This document shows positions 1 through 11,928 of a DNA stretch of 64,000 bases, one piece after another. Positions within the stretch are counted from its first letter, which is position 1; each line of letters begins with the position of its first letter. Source of the stretch: Begonia masoniana (lineage: Eukaryota > Streptophyta > Magnoliopsida > Cucurbitales > Begoniaceae); contig CM039502.1 in the NCBI GenBank assembly GCA_022432975.1, positions 2,904,375-2,968,374 on the forward strand, read 5' to 3'. A model generated the notes under the pieces. The model did no database searches. It was not told the DNA's origin and saw nothing but the letters and a program-made list of their open reading frames with translations. Made by a program: the position numbers and the translations under genes.

Positions 1-290
1 GACGAGGAAGTTGAAGGCTGCAGAAGATGATTTGACCATCGACTCAGCCGATTCGAAAAAAGACTCCACGAGTACCCGCTCGTGGCGGCGGGCGGTGGTT
101 AGCGGANNNNNNNNNNNNNNNNNNNNNNNNNNNNNNNNNNNNNNNNNNNNNNNNNNNNNNNNNNNNNNNNNNNNNNNNNNNNNNNNNNNNNNNNNNNNNN
201 NNNNNNAAATACGATTTTTGCCACAATAATTAATTGTAACAACCCCAGTAGGCCGAGACCAAACCATAAAACTCTTTTAGACTTGTCCAT
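1..290 (-). CDS. possible partial CDS, truncated by window edge and gap
   Basis: On the minus strand an ATG at 290-288 opens a frame encoding a short basic start (MDKSKR) followed by a hydrophobic stretch of about 20 residues (LWFGLGLLGLLQLIIVAKIVF) that would suit a signal anchor. The frame runs into the 100-N gap at 107-206. Beyond the gap an open minus-strand frame (LTTARRHERVLVESFF and on) continues to the window edge. Whether the two pieces are in the same frame cannot be known because the gap size is arbitrary. I do not recognise the protein. A short plus-strand reading of the same bases is equally open, so this is a weak call. Confidence 0.25.
107..206. other. assembly gap (100 N)
   Basis: Exactly 100 N. 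Identical 100-N runs occur at 19554 and 50041, which indicates a fixed-length placeholder rather than a measured gap. Confidence 0.98.
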
Positions 291-1896
291 ATGTTTATTG
301 TGTTCCTTATATTTCTAACCTTGGAAATTATACCCCTTTATATTTTTTTAAAAACATAACTTGGCCAAGAAATCACTCGTGAATCATTAAACAATTGATG
401 TCAAGGAAATACATTACGCATCTACCGGTGAGCAATGCAAGGCTTTCTTCTGCCTCAGCCGATGTACGGGTACCACTCTTAAAGGCGTCAGCCGGGTGGT
501 TAGAGAAATAAGCTCACATGACCGGTTTGGATAAAAAAAAATCACAACTTCAGTTCCCGATCAAACGGGCATAGACGACAAAATAATATAATATAGATGG
601 GAGTTGATTTCTCCAATAAGTTTCTTTATTCTTCTGTGTATACGCTGTGTGCCAATATCAATATAAATGATTATGATATTTAGACTTTATCTTCTGGATT
701 CTCGTCGGGGTTGTTGCCGTTTAGCCGTGGTTTGGCGTTTAGCTTTAACCCATTTACGAGATAATTGGATTGCTTACTAACGTATTATGACATTATTCTC
801 TGGAGATGGTGTATGTATGGGTTAATTCACGGTCTACCTAAAGGAGAAGTATTGAAAACAAAAGGAGTGATTAATTAAATCAGAAGGTATTTCACTAATT
901 CAATACGAGGAAAAAAGTGATCATCAATAAGGATTATTAGGAGATTTCAAATGACACATCATAAGATAAACTTAGTTTTTTTTTTTTTTTTTTTTTTTTT
1001 TTTCCAGAAAATTGATTGTACGACTGGGCCGCGCAAGGGATTGTGAAACTGGTACAAAGGCTCATGAAATTACGTTATATCAATTAACTTCACTCGAGAT
1101 CCACCTGATTACTTCGTTAATGGAGGTCTGAAATCCGTCAAAAACAGGCCTCGAACAAAATCTGTGATATGGGTTTTATACTTTTGTAGATTACAAAGAT
1201 GACAAATTCAGTCAACGATGTCAAAATCTGTTATATTTTTTCAACAGTTATCACATAAAATGGTACTGAACTGTAGATTTATGTCTGATATGGTCCGGTT
1301 ACTGTACTTGAGTAAATTGAGATTAATTTGTAACAAAGGAGAATTGTTATTTTTTTTTTTTTTCATTTGTTAACTGAGCGATGTAATCGAATCTCATAAT
1401 TTAGTTTGTTCCTCCTCTCACCCAACTTGCTTTTAATTTTTTTTTTTTATAATATTACTTTAACACTCTATTTTTATTTTATAATTTTTAATTTTTGAAG
1501 AGATAAATATTAATTAACGTGATTAATATGATAGATCATGTATAATTAAAATAAATCATTAATAATATCAATTTAAGTTTCCATCCAAAGTTGAACAAGA
1601 AGGAACTTTGAAGCAGGCCTCTGCGAAGACCTGAAAAAAAAAAAAAGGTAAATATTGCCGTAAAGGAGGAATAAAAATGATGACGAAATAAATAATAATG
1701 TTACGTTTAGTTTCTTATTCTAACTTCTTAAAATAGCGGCTGATTTATTACATTAATTATATCAATCATTGTTTAACACGTCAGAGAATAAAATAAGAGA
1801 TAAACGTAGCATTAGTCCGAAATAAAAGGAGAGTTTTTCTTAACTCCATTTCCACAAATTTCTTGTTTTTTTAATTCATGTTCATATATCCAAATA
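291..1896. other. AT-rich intergenic, no gene seen
   Basis: No coding frame of recognisable content. It contains a T25 homopolymer near 979-1003, shorter T and A runs, and general AT-rich sequence. Confidence 0.6.
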
Positions 1897-2084
1897 GGGT
1901 AAAGTGCAATTTAGCCTCCAAATTATGATGAAAATGACAATTTTCACCTTAAACTTCCATAATGGTAAAAAACAACCGTAATGTATGGATAATTGACAAT
2001 TCACCTCATAACGTGTCATTTTCTGTTAAAATGACGTGTTTTCGTCATGTGCCTTATTTTACTATTCGATATGCCCTGCAATGC

Positions 2085-3119
2085 GGGCGGCATTTGTTTC
2101 CTAGGAGAATGACCGGTACTCTTCGCAGAAACAAAAACTTCAAGAGGATATTGAGGAGGGAGTGGAGAGTGGAGGCGTTTTGGCCCGAGTCCAGACCTAC
2201 GGTGGTGGAGATGGAAGCCATCAACGACTCCGACCACCTCGATCAAATTCTCCTCGATGCACAAAACCTCTCTCAGCCGATCCTCATCGACTGGTATGCA
2301 ATGAACAAAAATTATGGCTAATTTAAGCAGCACTGTCCAACTTGTAGAAATTTATACAATAATTGCAAAGATTGAATTATATCATTTTTCACAGGATGGC
2401 AGAGTGGTGTAGGAAATGCACATACCTAAAGCCAAAACTAGAGAAATTGGCAGCCTAGTATGATACAAAGTATAGAACAATCCCTCTTCAATTACTGCAT
2501 TTTTTATGTAATTTTTAAATTGCATGCAACAGATCAATAACCTAATGACATAAAATTCTTGGGTCTAATTATTTAATAAGAAAATCAAGTGGGTATTTTC
2601 TGAACTAGGGTTCTCATCTCAGAATTGCAGAGTGAAATTCTACTTTGTTGACGTGAACAAGGTGTCTCAATCTCTGGCGAAGATGGGGAATATCTCTGTA
2701 CGCAGAATCATCTCTTTCCATTTTCTTTTCTTGTTTTCCCAAGTTTGTCTCCCGTTTATGTCTGACCCATTTGTTTTTCTCCTGTTCTGAACAGAAAATG
2801 CCAACTATTAAGGTACCAAATGTTAAGTAACAGTCACCCATCACACAATTTCACTTAAAATTTAGTCTTTCATTTATCTACCATACTACATGCATGAGAG
2901 ACTGAGAAAGACACACTACAAATATGTGCAATCTTTGCAGATATGGAAAGATGGAGAGATGAAAGCAGACGTGATTGGAGGACACAAGGCTTGGCTTGTT
3001 ATTGAAGAGGTAAGAGCAGTGATCCAGAATTTTCTGTAAATCCATTCTCCCGATATATAGAAATAAATTGTTGTACAACTATATTTCAGCAAGTCTTTTC
3101 GGTACCTGAAAAGATGTAA
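2085..3119 (+). pseudogene. WCRKC thioredoxin-like (TRX-like 3 type) pseudogene
   Basis: The exons read as a plant chloroplast WCRKC thioredoxin: about 2085-2293, 2395-2469, 2631-2697, 2795-2812, 2941-3009 and perhaps 3090-3119. All introns are GT-AG and phases are preserved. The redox motif WCRKC is complete in exon 2 ([16 protein letters not shown]) and is followed by KFYFVDVNKVSQSL, KMPTIK and [17 protein letters not shown], which match the thioredoxin fold of the WCRKC family. Two lesions break it. A TAG at 2456-2458 replaces the acidic residue expected before YDTK. One extra G near 2158-2161, compared with the inverted copy at 3299-3586, shifts the frame upstream of [11 protein letters not shown]. 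No transit peptide is readable. Introns are retained, so it is not a processed copy. A base-call error could explain one lesion but hardly both. Confidence 0.8.
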
Positions 3120-3298
3120 ATATTACCACATCATGTGTTTCATATACCGAAGCCAAAGCAGCTCGTATCTTGTGGAATATAAGATCCCGCCATCCCCTCT
3201 CCGTATTCTCGACTACAGTTGCATTACGACGGTACCGTAGAGTGGGAAGAGAGCAAGGGAAGGAGAGAGAAAGAGAGCGAGGGCGAGGGGGAGAGAGC

Positions 3299-3586
3299 TC
3301 ATCGTCGATGGAGCTCTTCGCCGATGAGGATCGGCTGACAGAGGTTTTGTGCATCGAGGAGAATTTGATCGAGGTGATCGGAGTCGTTGATGGCGTCCAT
3401 CTCCACCACCGTAGGTGTAGACTCAGGCCAAAACGCCTCCACTCTCCACTCCTCCTCAATACCCTCTTGAAGTCTCTGTTTCTGCGAAGTGGCCGGTCGT
3501 TCTCCCAGGAAACAAACGCCGCCCCGCAGTGACATTACAGCTGGCAAGCGAAGGAAAATAGTACGGTAGGAGGGTTGAATCTCCAT
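3299..3586 (-). pseudogene. inverted first-exon copy of the WCRKC thioredoxin-like gene
   Basis: The minus strand encodes LRGGVCFLGERPA...[12 protein letters not shown]...[14 protein letters not shown] and stops matching right after QPILI, where the plus-strand copy meets its first intron. It is a second copy of the plus-strand exon at about 2085-2293, in opposite orientation. Unlike that copy, its frame is continuous from MSLRGG through QPILI, so it better represents the ancestral N-terminal part. There is no downstream exon, so it cannot make a thioredoxin. A purine-rich low-complexity run (about 3255-3298) lies immediately beyond the break. Confidence 0.75.
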
Positions 3587-3956
3587 GCATGTGTTTTTGA
3601 TAATTATGAAAGTTTACAGTGAAAATTACTTTTTTCACCGTAGTTTGGGCCAAATTACACTTCATCCTGGAATATTAATCTCTGTTTTTATCGATTTTAA
3701 TGCCATCTTCTCTTGTAGAAGAAGTTACCTTGTTTGATTAGCTCATCGTCCACGCAAATTAATGGTCTATCTTAATTTATCTACAAATATAACTACGCGT
3801 TTTGGATTTCCTAAGGGTTTTGGTTTTAGACATTCCTAGTTCTTCGAGGCTATGGCTTTTGAAATTTCCATTTTTGATTTCTCCGGTTTTGACGTCGACT
3901 TTTTATCCCAGTTTTGTTCGATTGACAGGACTTAAGCGAAAACACAGAGGAGAGAG

Positions 3957-6900
3957 ATGGCTTCTAAGAGCGCAGGGCCGTCTGTTCCTGCTCTTCGGCG
4001 GGACCCATATGAGGTTTTGGGGGTTTCAAGGCATTCTACTGATCCGGAAATTAGAGCATCTTATAGGAAGCTTGCTCTCAAGTAAGTTTTTTGTTTTTTT
4101 AAATGTTCTTCCCTCAGAAATTTTTGGTGACCTTGGCGTGTTTGTTCTTCCCCCCAAATTATTGGGGGTTTTTTCAAGCTTAATTTTACATCGAAATTAA
4201 GTGAAAACTAGTTTGAATTCAGTGGCTGAACGTACTTATCAAGAACAAGAATGTTGATTAAAATTATTATGTGCTTTGATTTGAGCTTTTGAGTTCAGCA
4301 GAAACTGGTGGAATCTTGGATTTTAATTCCTCTTCGTGATTGTTCATAACTGATTTGAGCCTGTTATGATCTAATTTTAGTCGAATCTAAGTTCCTCATA
4401 CTCAGTTGAAGTATAATTAATTGCATTAATACAAATTTTGAGCATAAGAATGCTACAAGTTTTGCTTACAATCGTCATTTGTTAATACATAATAATCAGA
4501 TATCATCCTGACAAAAACGCCAACAATCCTGAAGCATCTGAACTATTCAAGGAAGTTTCGTATTCGTATAGTATTTTAGCAGACCCGGAGAAGAGAAGGC
4601 AATATGACATTTCTGGGTTCGAGGTATTTTTCTTGCACAAAATTCCTTATAAAAATCAGGATGGGCTGAAGATTAATATTTTTCTTAAAAATGTATTCAT
4701 ATTGTATCGCTCCTCGCAAAGAAACGATTAGGACTGCTATAATATACACTTGGCAACATATACAACTTCATCATGCATTGTTTTGAGTTTTGACTATTTG
4801 AAAGAGTTTAACATTTGGCAGAACAACGAGTGACTGTCTTCATCAACCTGTCTGCCAATTTTGAAATTATAGCTCAACTCTTTCTTTTGGGTGTTGATAT
4901 ATTTTGAAAATATAAAAATTGGGTTAATCTTATATTAAAGTCTTCGTAATGGCATTATAATTATGCTCAATCGAGATATCTCCTTATTCGACCGTGCAGG
5001 TCAATTTGAGTCACAATTTTCTTGGTTGGAGTTCATTATTGCCAATTTTCTTCTTTATTTTTCAAGAAACATTGACATCTATTTGTTGGTTTTTATCAAA
5101 TACTTTCAGTCTCTCAATGCTGTTGGCATGGATACGGAAATCGACTTGTCCAATCTTGGGACAGTCAATACAATGTTTGCCGCTTTATTCAGGTGATGTA
5201 CTACTTTTTATTAAATTCTGAGCTCATAATCCAGCTTTATTTTTTGTAATCTCATTTTATTTATTAACAGCAAGCTGGGTGTGCCCATTAAAACTATAGT
5301 ATCCGCCAATGTTCTTGAAGAAGCTCTAAGTGGTAATTTGACGATCAGACCTCTTCCCATCGGGACGTCAATTAGCGACAAGGTGATAATATTCTCTTAC
5401 TTTAATTTAAAATAACTCTTTGATGGTTTCATTCTACAATATTTGTCCTTTGATTCAGGTATATAAACAATGTGCTCATTTTTTTGGGGTAAGAGTAAAT
5501 GATGAACAAGCTGAAGCAGGCATTGTTATAAGAGTCTATTCGGGAGCACTAAGCAAATTTAAGGTATATTTCTACCTTTCTGTGATACGTTAGAGTGGCT
5601 CATTTCTTTAGTCATTTGTTAATTATTTCTCTATTGATTTTCAGTTACTTTATTTTGAGCAAGACACAAATAATAGCTACAGTTTGGCCTTACAGGTATT
5701 AATTTTTTGTCTTTGATATTTCTCTATTTTCAATCAAATGTATTGGTTTTTTGTGTTCCATTCCGGTGTTCGTCGTAAAGTCTATGTGTAACTTTTTGTA
5801 GGCTGTGCCTTATTGTCACAAATAGGTAAATAATTGAAAAATATTTATTTTTAGTGACCGGTATATTTTTTTAAAACGATGTTTTAGTGTGTTCAGAACC
5901 TGATTTGAGGAATAGATTTTAGAAATATTTCCAAACATACTTTCAGTTTGTCTTTTGGATAAAGTGCAATTTAACCACAAACTTTTAGAATCATTTACAA
6001 ATTAGGCTATAAACTATTTTTTTTACCAATGAAACGACCATTTTTTCATCAGTCAATGATTTGAACTTTGTCTTCAAATTTTTCATTAAATTTAGCACGT
6101 ATATACTTTGTTTTTAATTTAATTTGGTGTTTTAACACATCCGGCAATTTCCGACTTAATTTCAAACTTGGTTGATCTTCTTTCTAGGGATTTCGCACTC
6201 TATCAAAATTTAGATAAAGTTTAAAATCAGTTTAAAAATTGCCAAAGATATTAGAAATCATATTAAAATACCTGATTAAATAGAAAACGTGGTATATATG
6301 TTGGATTCAACGGATGACGAAAGTGTCAAAATTGCTGATAGTTGGAAGGTAAAGATTCTGGTTGTTAAAAAAATAAGGTCTCATCTATAAATGAATCCAA
6401 CCATTAGGATTTAAATTGCATTTTAATTTGATAGTGTGTTGAATGTATCGTTGTCATATGAATAGGAAGAAAGTGAGAAGACGGGGAAAGTAACATCTGC
6501 TGGGATGTATTTTCTACGTTTTCAAGTGTACAGAATGGATTCAACTATAAATGCAGTAAGCAAATTTCAGTTTTATAGCTCCACTTGTTCTTATCTGGTT
6601 GGCGGAAGAGCTGATTGACTACTATGGTGGCACAGTTGGCAATGGCTAAGGATCCCAAGGCTGCTTTTTTCAAGAGATTGGAAGGTCTTTTGCCTTGTGA
6701 GATCTCGGAACTGAAAGCCGGGACCCATGTATTTGCTGTTTATGGTCCGAAATTCTACTTGACATATTTTCCTTCGAGTTTCTGATATAATTAGTCTGCG
6801 AGTTCTGATTTCTTGACCTTATGAGTGAACGTCCAGGAGATAATTTCTTCAAGACTGCTTCATACACGATCGAGGCAGTATGCGCAAAGTCTTATGGAGA

Positions 6901-7825
6901 TCAAACGGAAAAGCTCAAAGAGGTTGAATCTCAGATTTTAAGAAAGAGAAGTGAACTACGCAAATTTGAAACAGAGTACAGAGAGGTATTGAGTTAAATG
7001 AGGAGAGAGATGGTGAAGAAAAAGAAAGAAGCAATAGTATTCTTAAATCTAAATATTATATTTCTTATGATATAAGTAAATAATGTTCTATGGTTGATGA
7101 TATGTAGGCATTAGCGCGATATCAAGAAGCGTCCAATCGATACAGCCAGGAAAAGCAGTCTGTATGTTTATTCTTGTCTAATCCCCGCTGAATAAATCTA
7201 TAGCTCGATCTTCCTTTACCATTTACAGATTGACGTTAAATATATAAGTTGACGATAGTAATGCACAGAGATAGAGTTTATGTTTTAGAGTTCAGCACTT
7301 CTGCTACAGTCTCTTTACCTTAAATTTAAGTCCTTGCTAAGCTGTGGCAATCCGGAGAGTTATCCGACTTTCAATATTGATTATATGGAATTGATCTCCT
7401 TACTAATCACTTAATATCTTACCAAGCTTCTCTGCTTCGAAGCTTTTTGTTTTTGTCGACAAGATGCCTCCGAATAGTCACATTTTGACACAACACGAGC
7501 AGTATATGGGCACGAGATATGTCGTTTGTTGTCTCTTCACTCAGACTGTGAGGATGCATCATGACATGAAGAGTTTCTTTTGTTGAAAATCTGTGTGAGT
7601 AAGATGTGTTTATGACAGGTGGATGAGCTTTTGAAACAAAGGGAAGCTATTCACTCTGCGTTCACAGTTGCAAGGTCTGTGTATTACAATGGAGCTGGTA
7701 GGAAGAGTAACAATGGAAGTAGCAGTAAGTTCAGCTATGAGAGTGGAGGAGGAGAAGAAGGCAGCTCAGATGGGAGAGACAAGGCTTCCAAAAGGAAATG
7801 GTATGGTGTTTCTATCTTGAAATGA
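3957..7825 (+). CDS. ARG1: DnaJ protein of the ARG1 (altered response to gravity) family
   Basis: Eleven exons with GT-AG junctions join in frame into 402 residues, close to the 410 of Arabidopsis ARG1 (DnaJ 15): 3957-4081, 4500-4623, 5110-5192, 5271-5382, 5459-5563, 5645-5695, 6466-6555, 6636-6744, 6837-6985, 7108-7161, 7619-7825. The J domain spans about residues 17-80 with HPD at 44-46 (YHPDKNANNPEASELFKEV). The conserved central region contains EIDLSNLGTVNTMFAALF and KLGVPIKT. A helical, probably coiled-coil C-terminal part (ILRKRSELRKFETEYREAL) ends in a basic KRKW tail. In Arabidopsis ARG1 is a peripheral endomembrane and cytoskeleton-linked co-chaperone of root and hypocotyl gravitropism. 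The assignment to ARG1 rather than ARL1/ARL2 rests on remembered sequences. No lesion was seen. Intron 6 carries a MITE-like insertion. Confidence 0.93.
5957..6428. mobile_element. MITE-like insertion in an intron of the ARG1-type gene
   Basis: The intron between 5695 and 6466 is the longest of this gene's internal introns and contains a block starting GGATAAAGTGCAATTTAACC at 5957. Near 6408-6428 the complementary pattern appears (minus strand AAAATGCAATTTAAATCC). No coding capacity is seen. The terminal pattern matches the ends of the putative element at 1897-3667 and weaker traces near 29190, which suggests one dispersed family. The right boundary is approximate. Confidence 0.5.
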
Positions 7826-8319
7826 TGCTTCTGTACTGTGTTTGGTTTCTTTCTCAATTGGAGCTCCATATATTTAATTCTGTGCATATATTTGGATTGA
7901 AATATTTGCTGTAATATATAAAATTTAATTCTGTTTATTAAAAAGTAGTTTGCTTCGCCTATATTTTATAATGCTTTAACGTTTGTATTTGTAACGCATC
8001 AACTGTGTGAGCGATTTGTACGTTGTCGTATATTCATCCGTTAAAATACACGAGTGCACGAGTGCACTGCAGAGGAAATGAATGAAAAAGCCAAATGAAT
8101 GGACTGTTCTTACTGTTCCCCTTCCGATCAGTATAATTGTACATGTATGTAGAGTGTTCTGGATACAAAAATACAAAAATAAATATGTTTTATCCTTTAT
8201 AAAATAATATATACAACAATTTAACTTGTCACATATGATGACAGTCACCAAATAATTTGACTACTATTTTAATAAAATTTATCACAATTTAGTTCAAGTG
8301 TCTTATGAACAACACAAGG
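7826..8319. other. 3' flank and AT-rich spacer
   Basis: Holds the 3' end of the DnaJ gene, with possible AATAAA-like signals in the AT-rich run after 7900, then low-complexity sequence. No gene is recognised. Confidence 0.5.
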
Positions 8320-8700
8320 TTGGGCAAAACCGAACCAGAATTGCAGTTTTAACCAAACCGTGCTGTTTGGGCCGGTTTTACCCCCCACATTTCTGGTTCT
8401 GGATTTTTAAGAACCGCATCGGTTCCACAGTTTAAAGCATTGTGAAAACCGAACGAGATAGTGGGTCAAATATCCAATCCAAAAACTGGTTAACACCCGA
8501 CCCAAAATCCTTAAAAAATTAGCACATGCCTGAAACCGGCCCAAATTCTGAAAACCAAATCCAAATATATATATATATGTAAATAATTTTTTAAAAAGAA
8601 AAAATTTAAAATTTTTTAACCAAAGTTCTTATTCCAGTTCTGGATCCATGGAATTGTGGGTCACGGTGCTAGATCCAATTCTGCGACCGTCCCCACCCAC
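8320..8700. repeat. AACCGAACCGG-type interspersed repeat
   Basis: Dense AACCG/GGTTC words (AAAACCGAACCAG, GGGCCGGTTTTACC, AACCGCATCGGTTCC) typical of a widespread non-coding plant repeat class. Related blocks occur at about 15560-15727 and 59935-60190. No coding frame. Confidence 0.55.
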
Positions 8701-9890
8701 GCAACACATAAATCTCAACGCTTAAGGGAAAAAGGGAGATGAGCTTAAGATTCTAGTTTGCTTTTTCTTATAATTAATTCTCATGAACATATTTTGCATT
8801 AAATTAAACGTATGTGGATTACAGGATAAAGTGTGCTAAATAAATATCTATATTTCAATAGTATTTTAAATTTTACATAAAAAAATATAGTGCCTTAAAT
8901 CTCTACTAAATCTAGAGTTGATTGGACCATGTTACATTACAATTAATTAAATTAATATTCCTAGATAAAAAGAAGCCAACTCCACTTTAAACAACCCAAT
9001 TTTTAAAGTAGTAGGTTTTGTCACTCTCTATGCTATGAATAATACTATGAATTTTTTTAGCATTGGTACAAAACTTATCGGCTTGTTATAAACAATTAAA
9101 GAAACGTTTAAAGGACAATTAATCAAAAGAAATTCTTCTAAACCATTATTAAAACAGCCATGAAATAGGAGCAAATTCTTGATTAGATCATAGTTAAGAT
9201 TATCATTTATTTGTAATGATAAAATGAAATAAATAAATAAATAACTAATTAAAAAACACAAAATTGAACGTGATTGGATAGTTGTGTTCTATCTTCATCA
9301 CGCATACACAAAAGCTTTTTATATGGGTCCCTGCCATTCAAGCTTCTTTTGGTCATCAGCTTACTCCAATTATTGACATGTTCCCCTATTTTTAGTGATT
9401 AAACATTTCAACCTCTCTTTTTGTGTAGTCTTAGTCCTGTTAGTACAATATTATTCATTTTTATCCTGAACACTACACGATTTTGTTGTTGGAATTTATT
9501 TCAAAACGTGCTGTACTTTTCTGATAATAGCTGAGCACTTACCATTACATAATCTTGAGCCAAATGTGCTTTCACATGTGGACGCTTACAATCTTCTTCC
9601 CTTGGGTACTCGACGTCCCGAACAATTATGCTTTCATTTGGAGTTTGATTTTGATACTATTTGTGGAGTATTGATCATACTAAAATAATATCGTATATTT
9701 TGGGTCGAAACTCGCATAATTTTGTTATTAAATTCTATTCCAAAAATACATTTAGATTAGATTGGGTAAGAAGCTTCTAAACAAGAAATAATTGTGCAAA
9801 TTTTCAGAGTTATTTCATCTTGGTCATTACTTATCTTCACAGAATAATTTGCCATAGTATCTCTGGAAAGACTCAAAGATAAAAAAACAT
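8701..9890. other. AT-rich intergenic, nothing recognised
   Basis: No coding frame, RNA gene or clear element end is visible. Around 9695-9750 a short stretch resembles the 'GTCGAAACT...ATAATTTT' segment of the tandem repeat at 61070-61480. Confidence 0.5.
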
Positions 9891-9896
9891 AAAGAT

Positions 9897-10590
9897 GACA
9901 AACGAATCAACCTAGCCAATTCGAGGTTGAAAAAATATGACTTGTCGAGCCTAATGAGTTAAACGAGCAAAACTAACTGAGTCTAGTGAGCCTAACGAAC
10001 TGAGCTAACTAGTCCAATCAAAAAATTTAAACCTGAACTGGCTCATCAACCAAAGTTAAACTAGTCGAGCCGACTAAAGGTAACTTAATGATTCGAACCT
10101 AACGAACCAAATATAAATAAATGATTCTAATTTTTTAGAAAAAATTAGTTATTAAAATTATAATAATTATTTATCATTATAATATTAAAAATATAATAGT
10201 TAGTCATTTATTAAATAAAATTATTTTATTATTATATAAAATGATATATATTTAAAGAAAAAAAATTATTGAGATGATCTAATAAAAAAGTATCACACGA
10301 ATATCATTACAACTATTTGATCGTTGCATTATTACAATTATACACATACTAACTAGGTTGACACCTATCTAATTACCAATCATTTGCAATTAGGGGTGAC
10401 AAACGAGCCAACCGAACTAATCCTGAAAAAATTCGGCTCATCAAGCCTAACGAGTTAAATGAGTCAAGCCTAGCGAGGTCAATAAGCCGAGTCTAATGAG
10501 TCCACCCAAAGAAAATTCAACTCAAATAGATTTGCGAGTCAAAATTAAACGAATCGAGCCAAACTTATCTGTTACACTTCCGAGCCGAGC
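9897..10590. repeat. pair of GAGCC/AACGA-rich interspersed repeats
   Basis: Two direct, diverged copies begin GACAAACGA at about 9897 and 10397. Each continues with CGAGCCTAATGAGTTAAACGA-like wording for about 200 bp. Between them lies strongly AT-rich sequence (10120-10380). This is a typical non-autonomous plant repeat with no coding content. Confidence 0.6.
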
Positions 10591-11088
10591 AAGCTGGAAG
10601 ACCACTTGTTTAACAACTCCATAAGAACATTGGATCCGCGTATAGTAAAGCACACAGGATTACATATTATAGATATGTAATTATTGAAGATGGAGAGACG
10701 ACCTATCTTAATCTACTAACGTTTGGGAACAGAGGGACCCACATAAATTATTGCATTAATGTGTCATCAAAACCATCCCATTCTTCACCTGCTTTCTTAG
10801 AGATTTTAAGATATTTTATAATCTTATCCAATCACCTCTTCCATTCTCCATCAATTAATCTGTCGTACACTTGTGCTTTAGGTCTATTATTAGCTTCCAC
10901 AATAGCTTTTGGAAAGAATTTTCTCACAAAAAATCCTTCGTGATAAAATGATTATGATAACTAAAAGAATAAAAGCTTTTCTAAATCCAAAATATGTATT
11001 CTTTGATGCCAATATTTCGGGGGTTGAAGCTAAATATGACTAGCACTTAGGGGACAAGGTGGCTAAGACTTTGGGTCAAGACCATCCC

Positions 11089-11110
11089 TCTCTCTCTCTC
11101 TCTCTCTCTT
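11089..11110. repeat. (CT)n microsatellite
   Basis: About 11 CT units ending TCTCTCTT in a region (10600-11543) that otherwise shows no recognisable gene. Confidence 0.9.
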
Positions 11111-11543
11111 AGTTTAGTAAGATTCGGAGAGATCTGTGTAAAGAAAGAAAAGCAAAGCTCAATAATTGAATCAAACGTCAATCACGCAAGCAAGCATCAT
11201 AAACATTAACACAATCCCGATGTAATCTATGGGACCCAACTCTAGGCTACAAGTTATCGTGATAAAGAGATATTTTCTTTGATTTTCCAATTGTTTCGTC
11301 TTTTTTTTTTAATTAAAAAAACCCTAACTATCTTTCGCTCTAAGTGACGAACACTTGTTACATTTTCAGCTTAGAAGTGCGAAGGAAGAAAATTGAAACA
11401 TCAGAATCTACGTACGATTCTGACTGGTGGGCCATGCAGATGCGATTGATTTAGGTCTCAAACTTTGTCTCTTCTTCATCGCTGTTGAACTTGTTGCCTG
11501 GGTACTACGTAAGCTTCATGAACGAACTGTTAGTAATGAATAC

Positions 11544-11928
11544 TGTTGACTCAAGGGAGCAAACTAGAGAGATAAGAGAGATTTTAAGAGAAAGAAAGTA
11601 GGAGGAGGAGAAATACAACAAGAGAACAAATTAGATTGTAGAAATGACTTCTTGAAAAGACCTGATATAATTTTTCCTTTTAAAAAACTAGACTCACAAC
11701 TTATTTATAGGACTATTTGGTACATGTATAAGGCGATACATGAACCACCTATTTAATTCAATACATGAACAAACACTTAAATAAAACACCTAAGTACATG
11801 GAACAATGTACTTAAACATACACGAATCACAACTTTCTAGACATCCTTTCACAAGTTCATTGACTTAAATTAAGAGCATAATAAAAACATACATTAACCA
11901 ATTATCTTATTTAAGCTTATTTTCAACA
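11544..11928 (-). repeat. left LTR (3' LTR of the minus-strand element)
   Basis: Begins TGTTGACTCAAGG and ends TTTTCAACA. The first ~40 bp differ from the right LTR and make it 17 bp longer; the rest matches almost base for base. Confidence 0.85.

Larger units (their letters stand above)
1897..3667. mobile_element. putative gene-carrying foldback/TIR element
   Basis: The left end begins GGGTAAAGTGCAATTTAG at 1897. Read on the minus strand, the right end begins GGATGAAGTGTAATTTGG at 3667. Homology between the arms continues inward through the first exon of the thioredoxin-like gene, so roughly 1897-2293 is inverted at about 3325-3667. Closely similar termini bound a non-coding element inside the DnaJ gene (from 5957). 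I infer a TIR transposon that picked up a thioredoxin-like gene. No clean target-site duplication was found: CCAAATA on the left against TGGAATA on the right, which share only the last four bases. A simple inverted local duplication carrying a dispersed repeat is the alternative. Confidence 0.45.

Noticed and set aside
1962..2150. N-terminal part of the plus-strand frame before [11 protein letters not shown] as true thioredoxin N-terminus
   Set aside because: It is out of frame relative to the inverted copy (one extra base) and its first part lies in the transposon-like terminal sequence.
10088..10110. GATTCGAACCTAACG as a tRNA T-arm
   Set aside because: No acceptor stem, D-arm or anticodon arm in register; the word belongs to the GAGCC/AACGA interspersed repeat.
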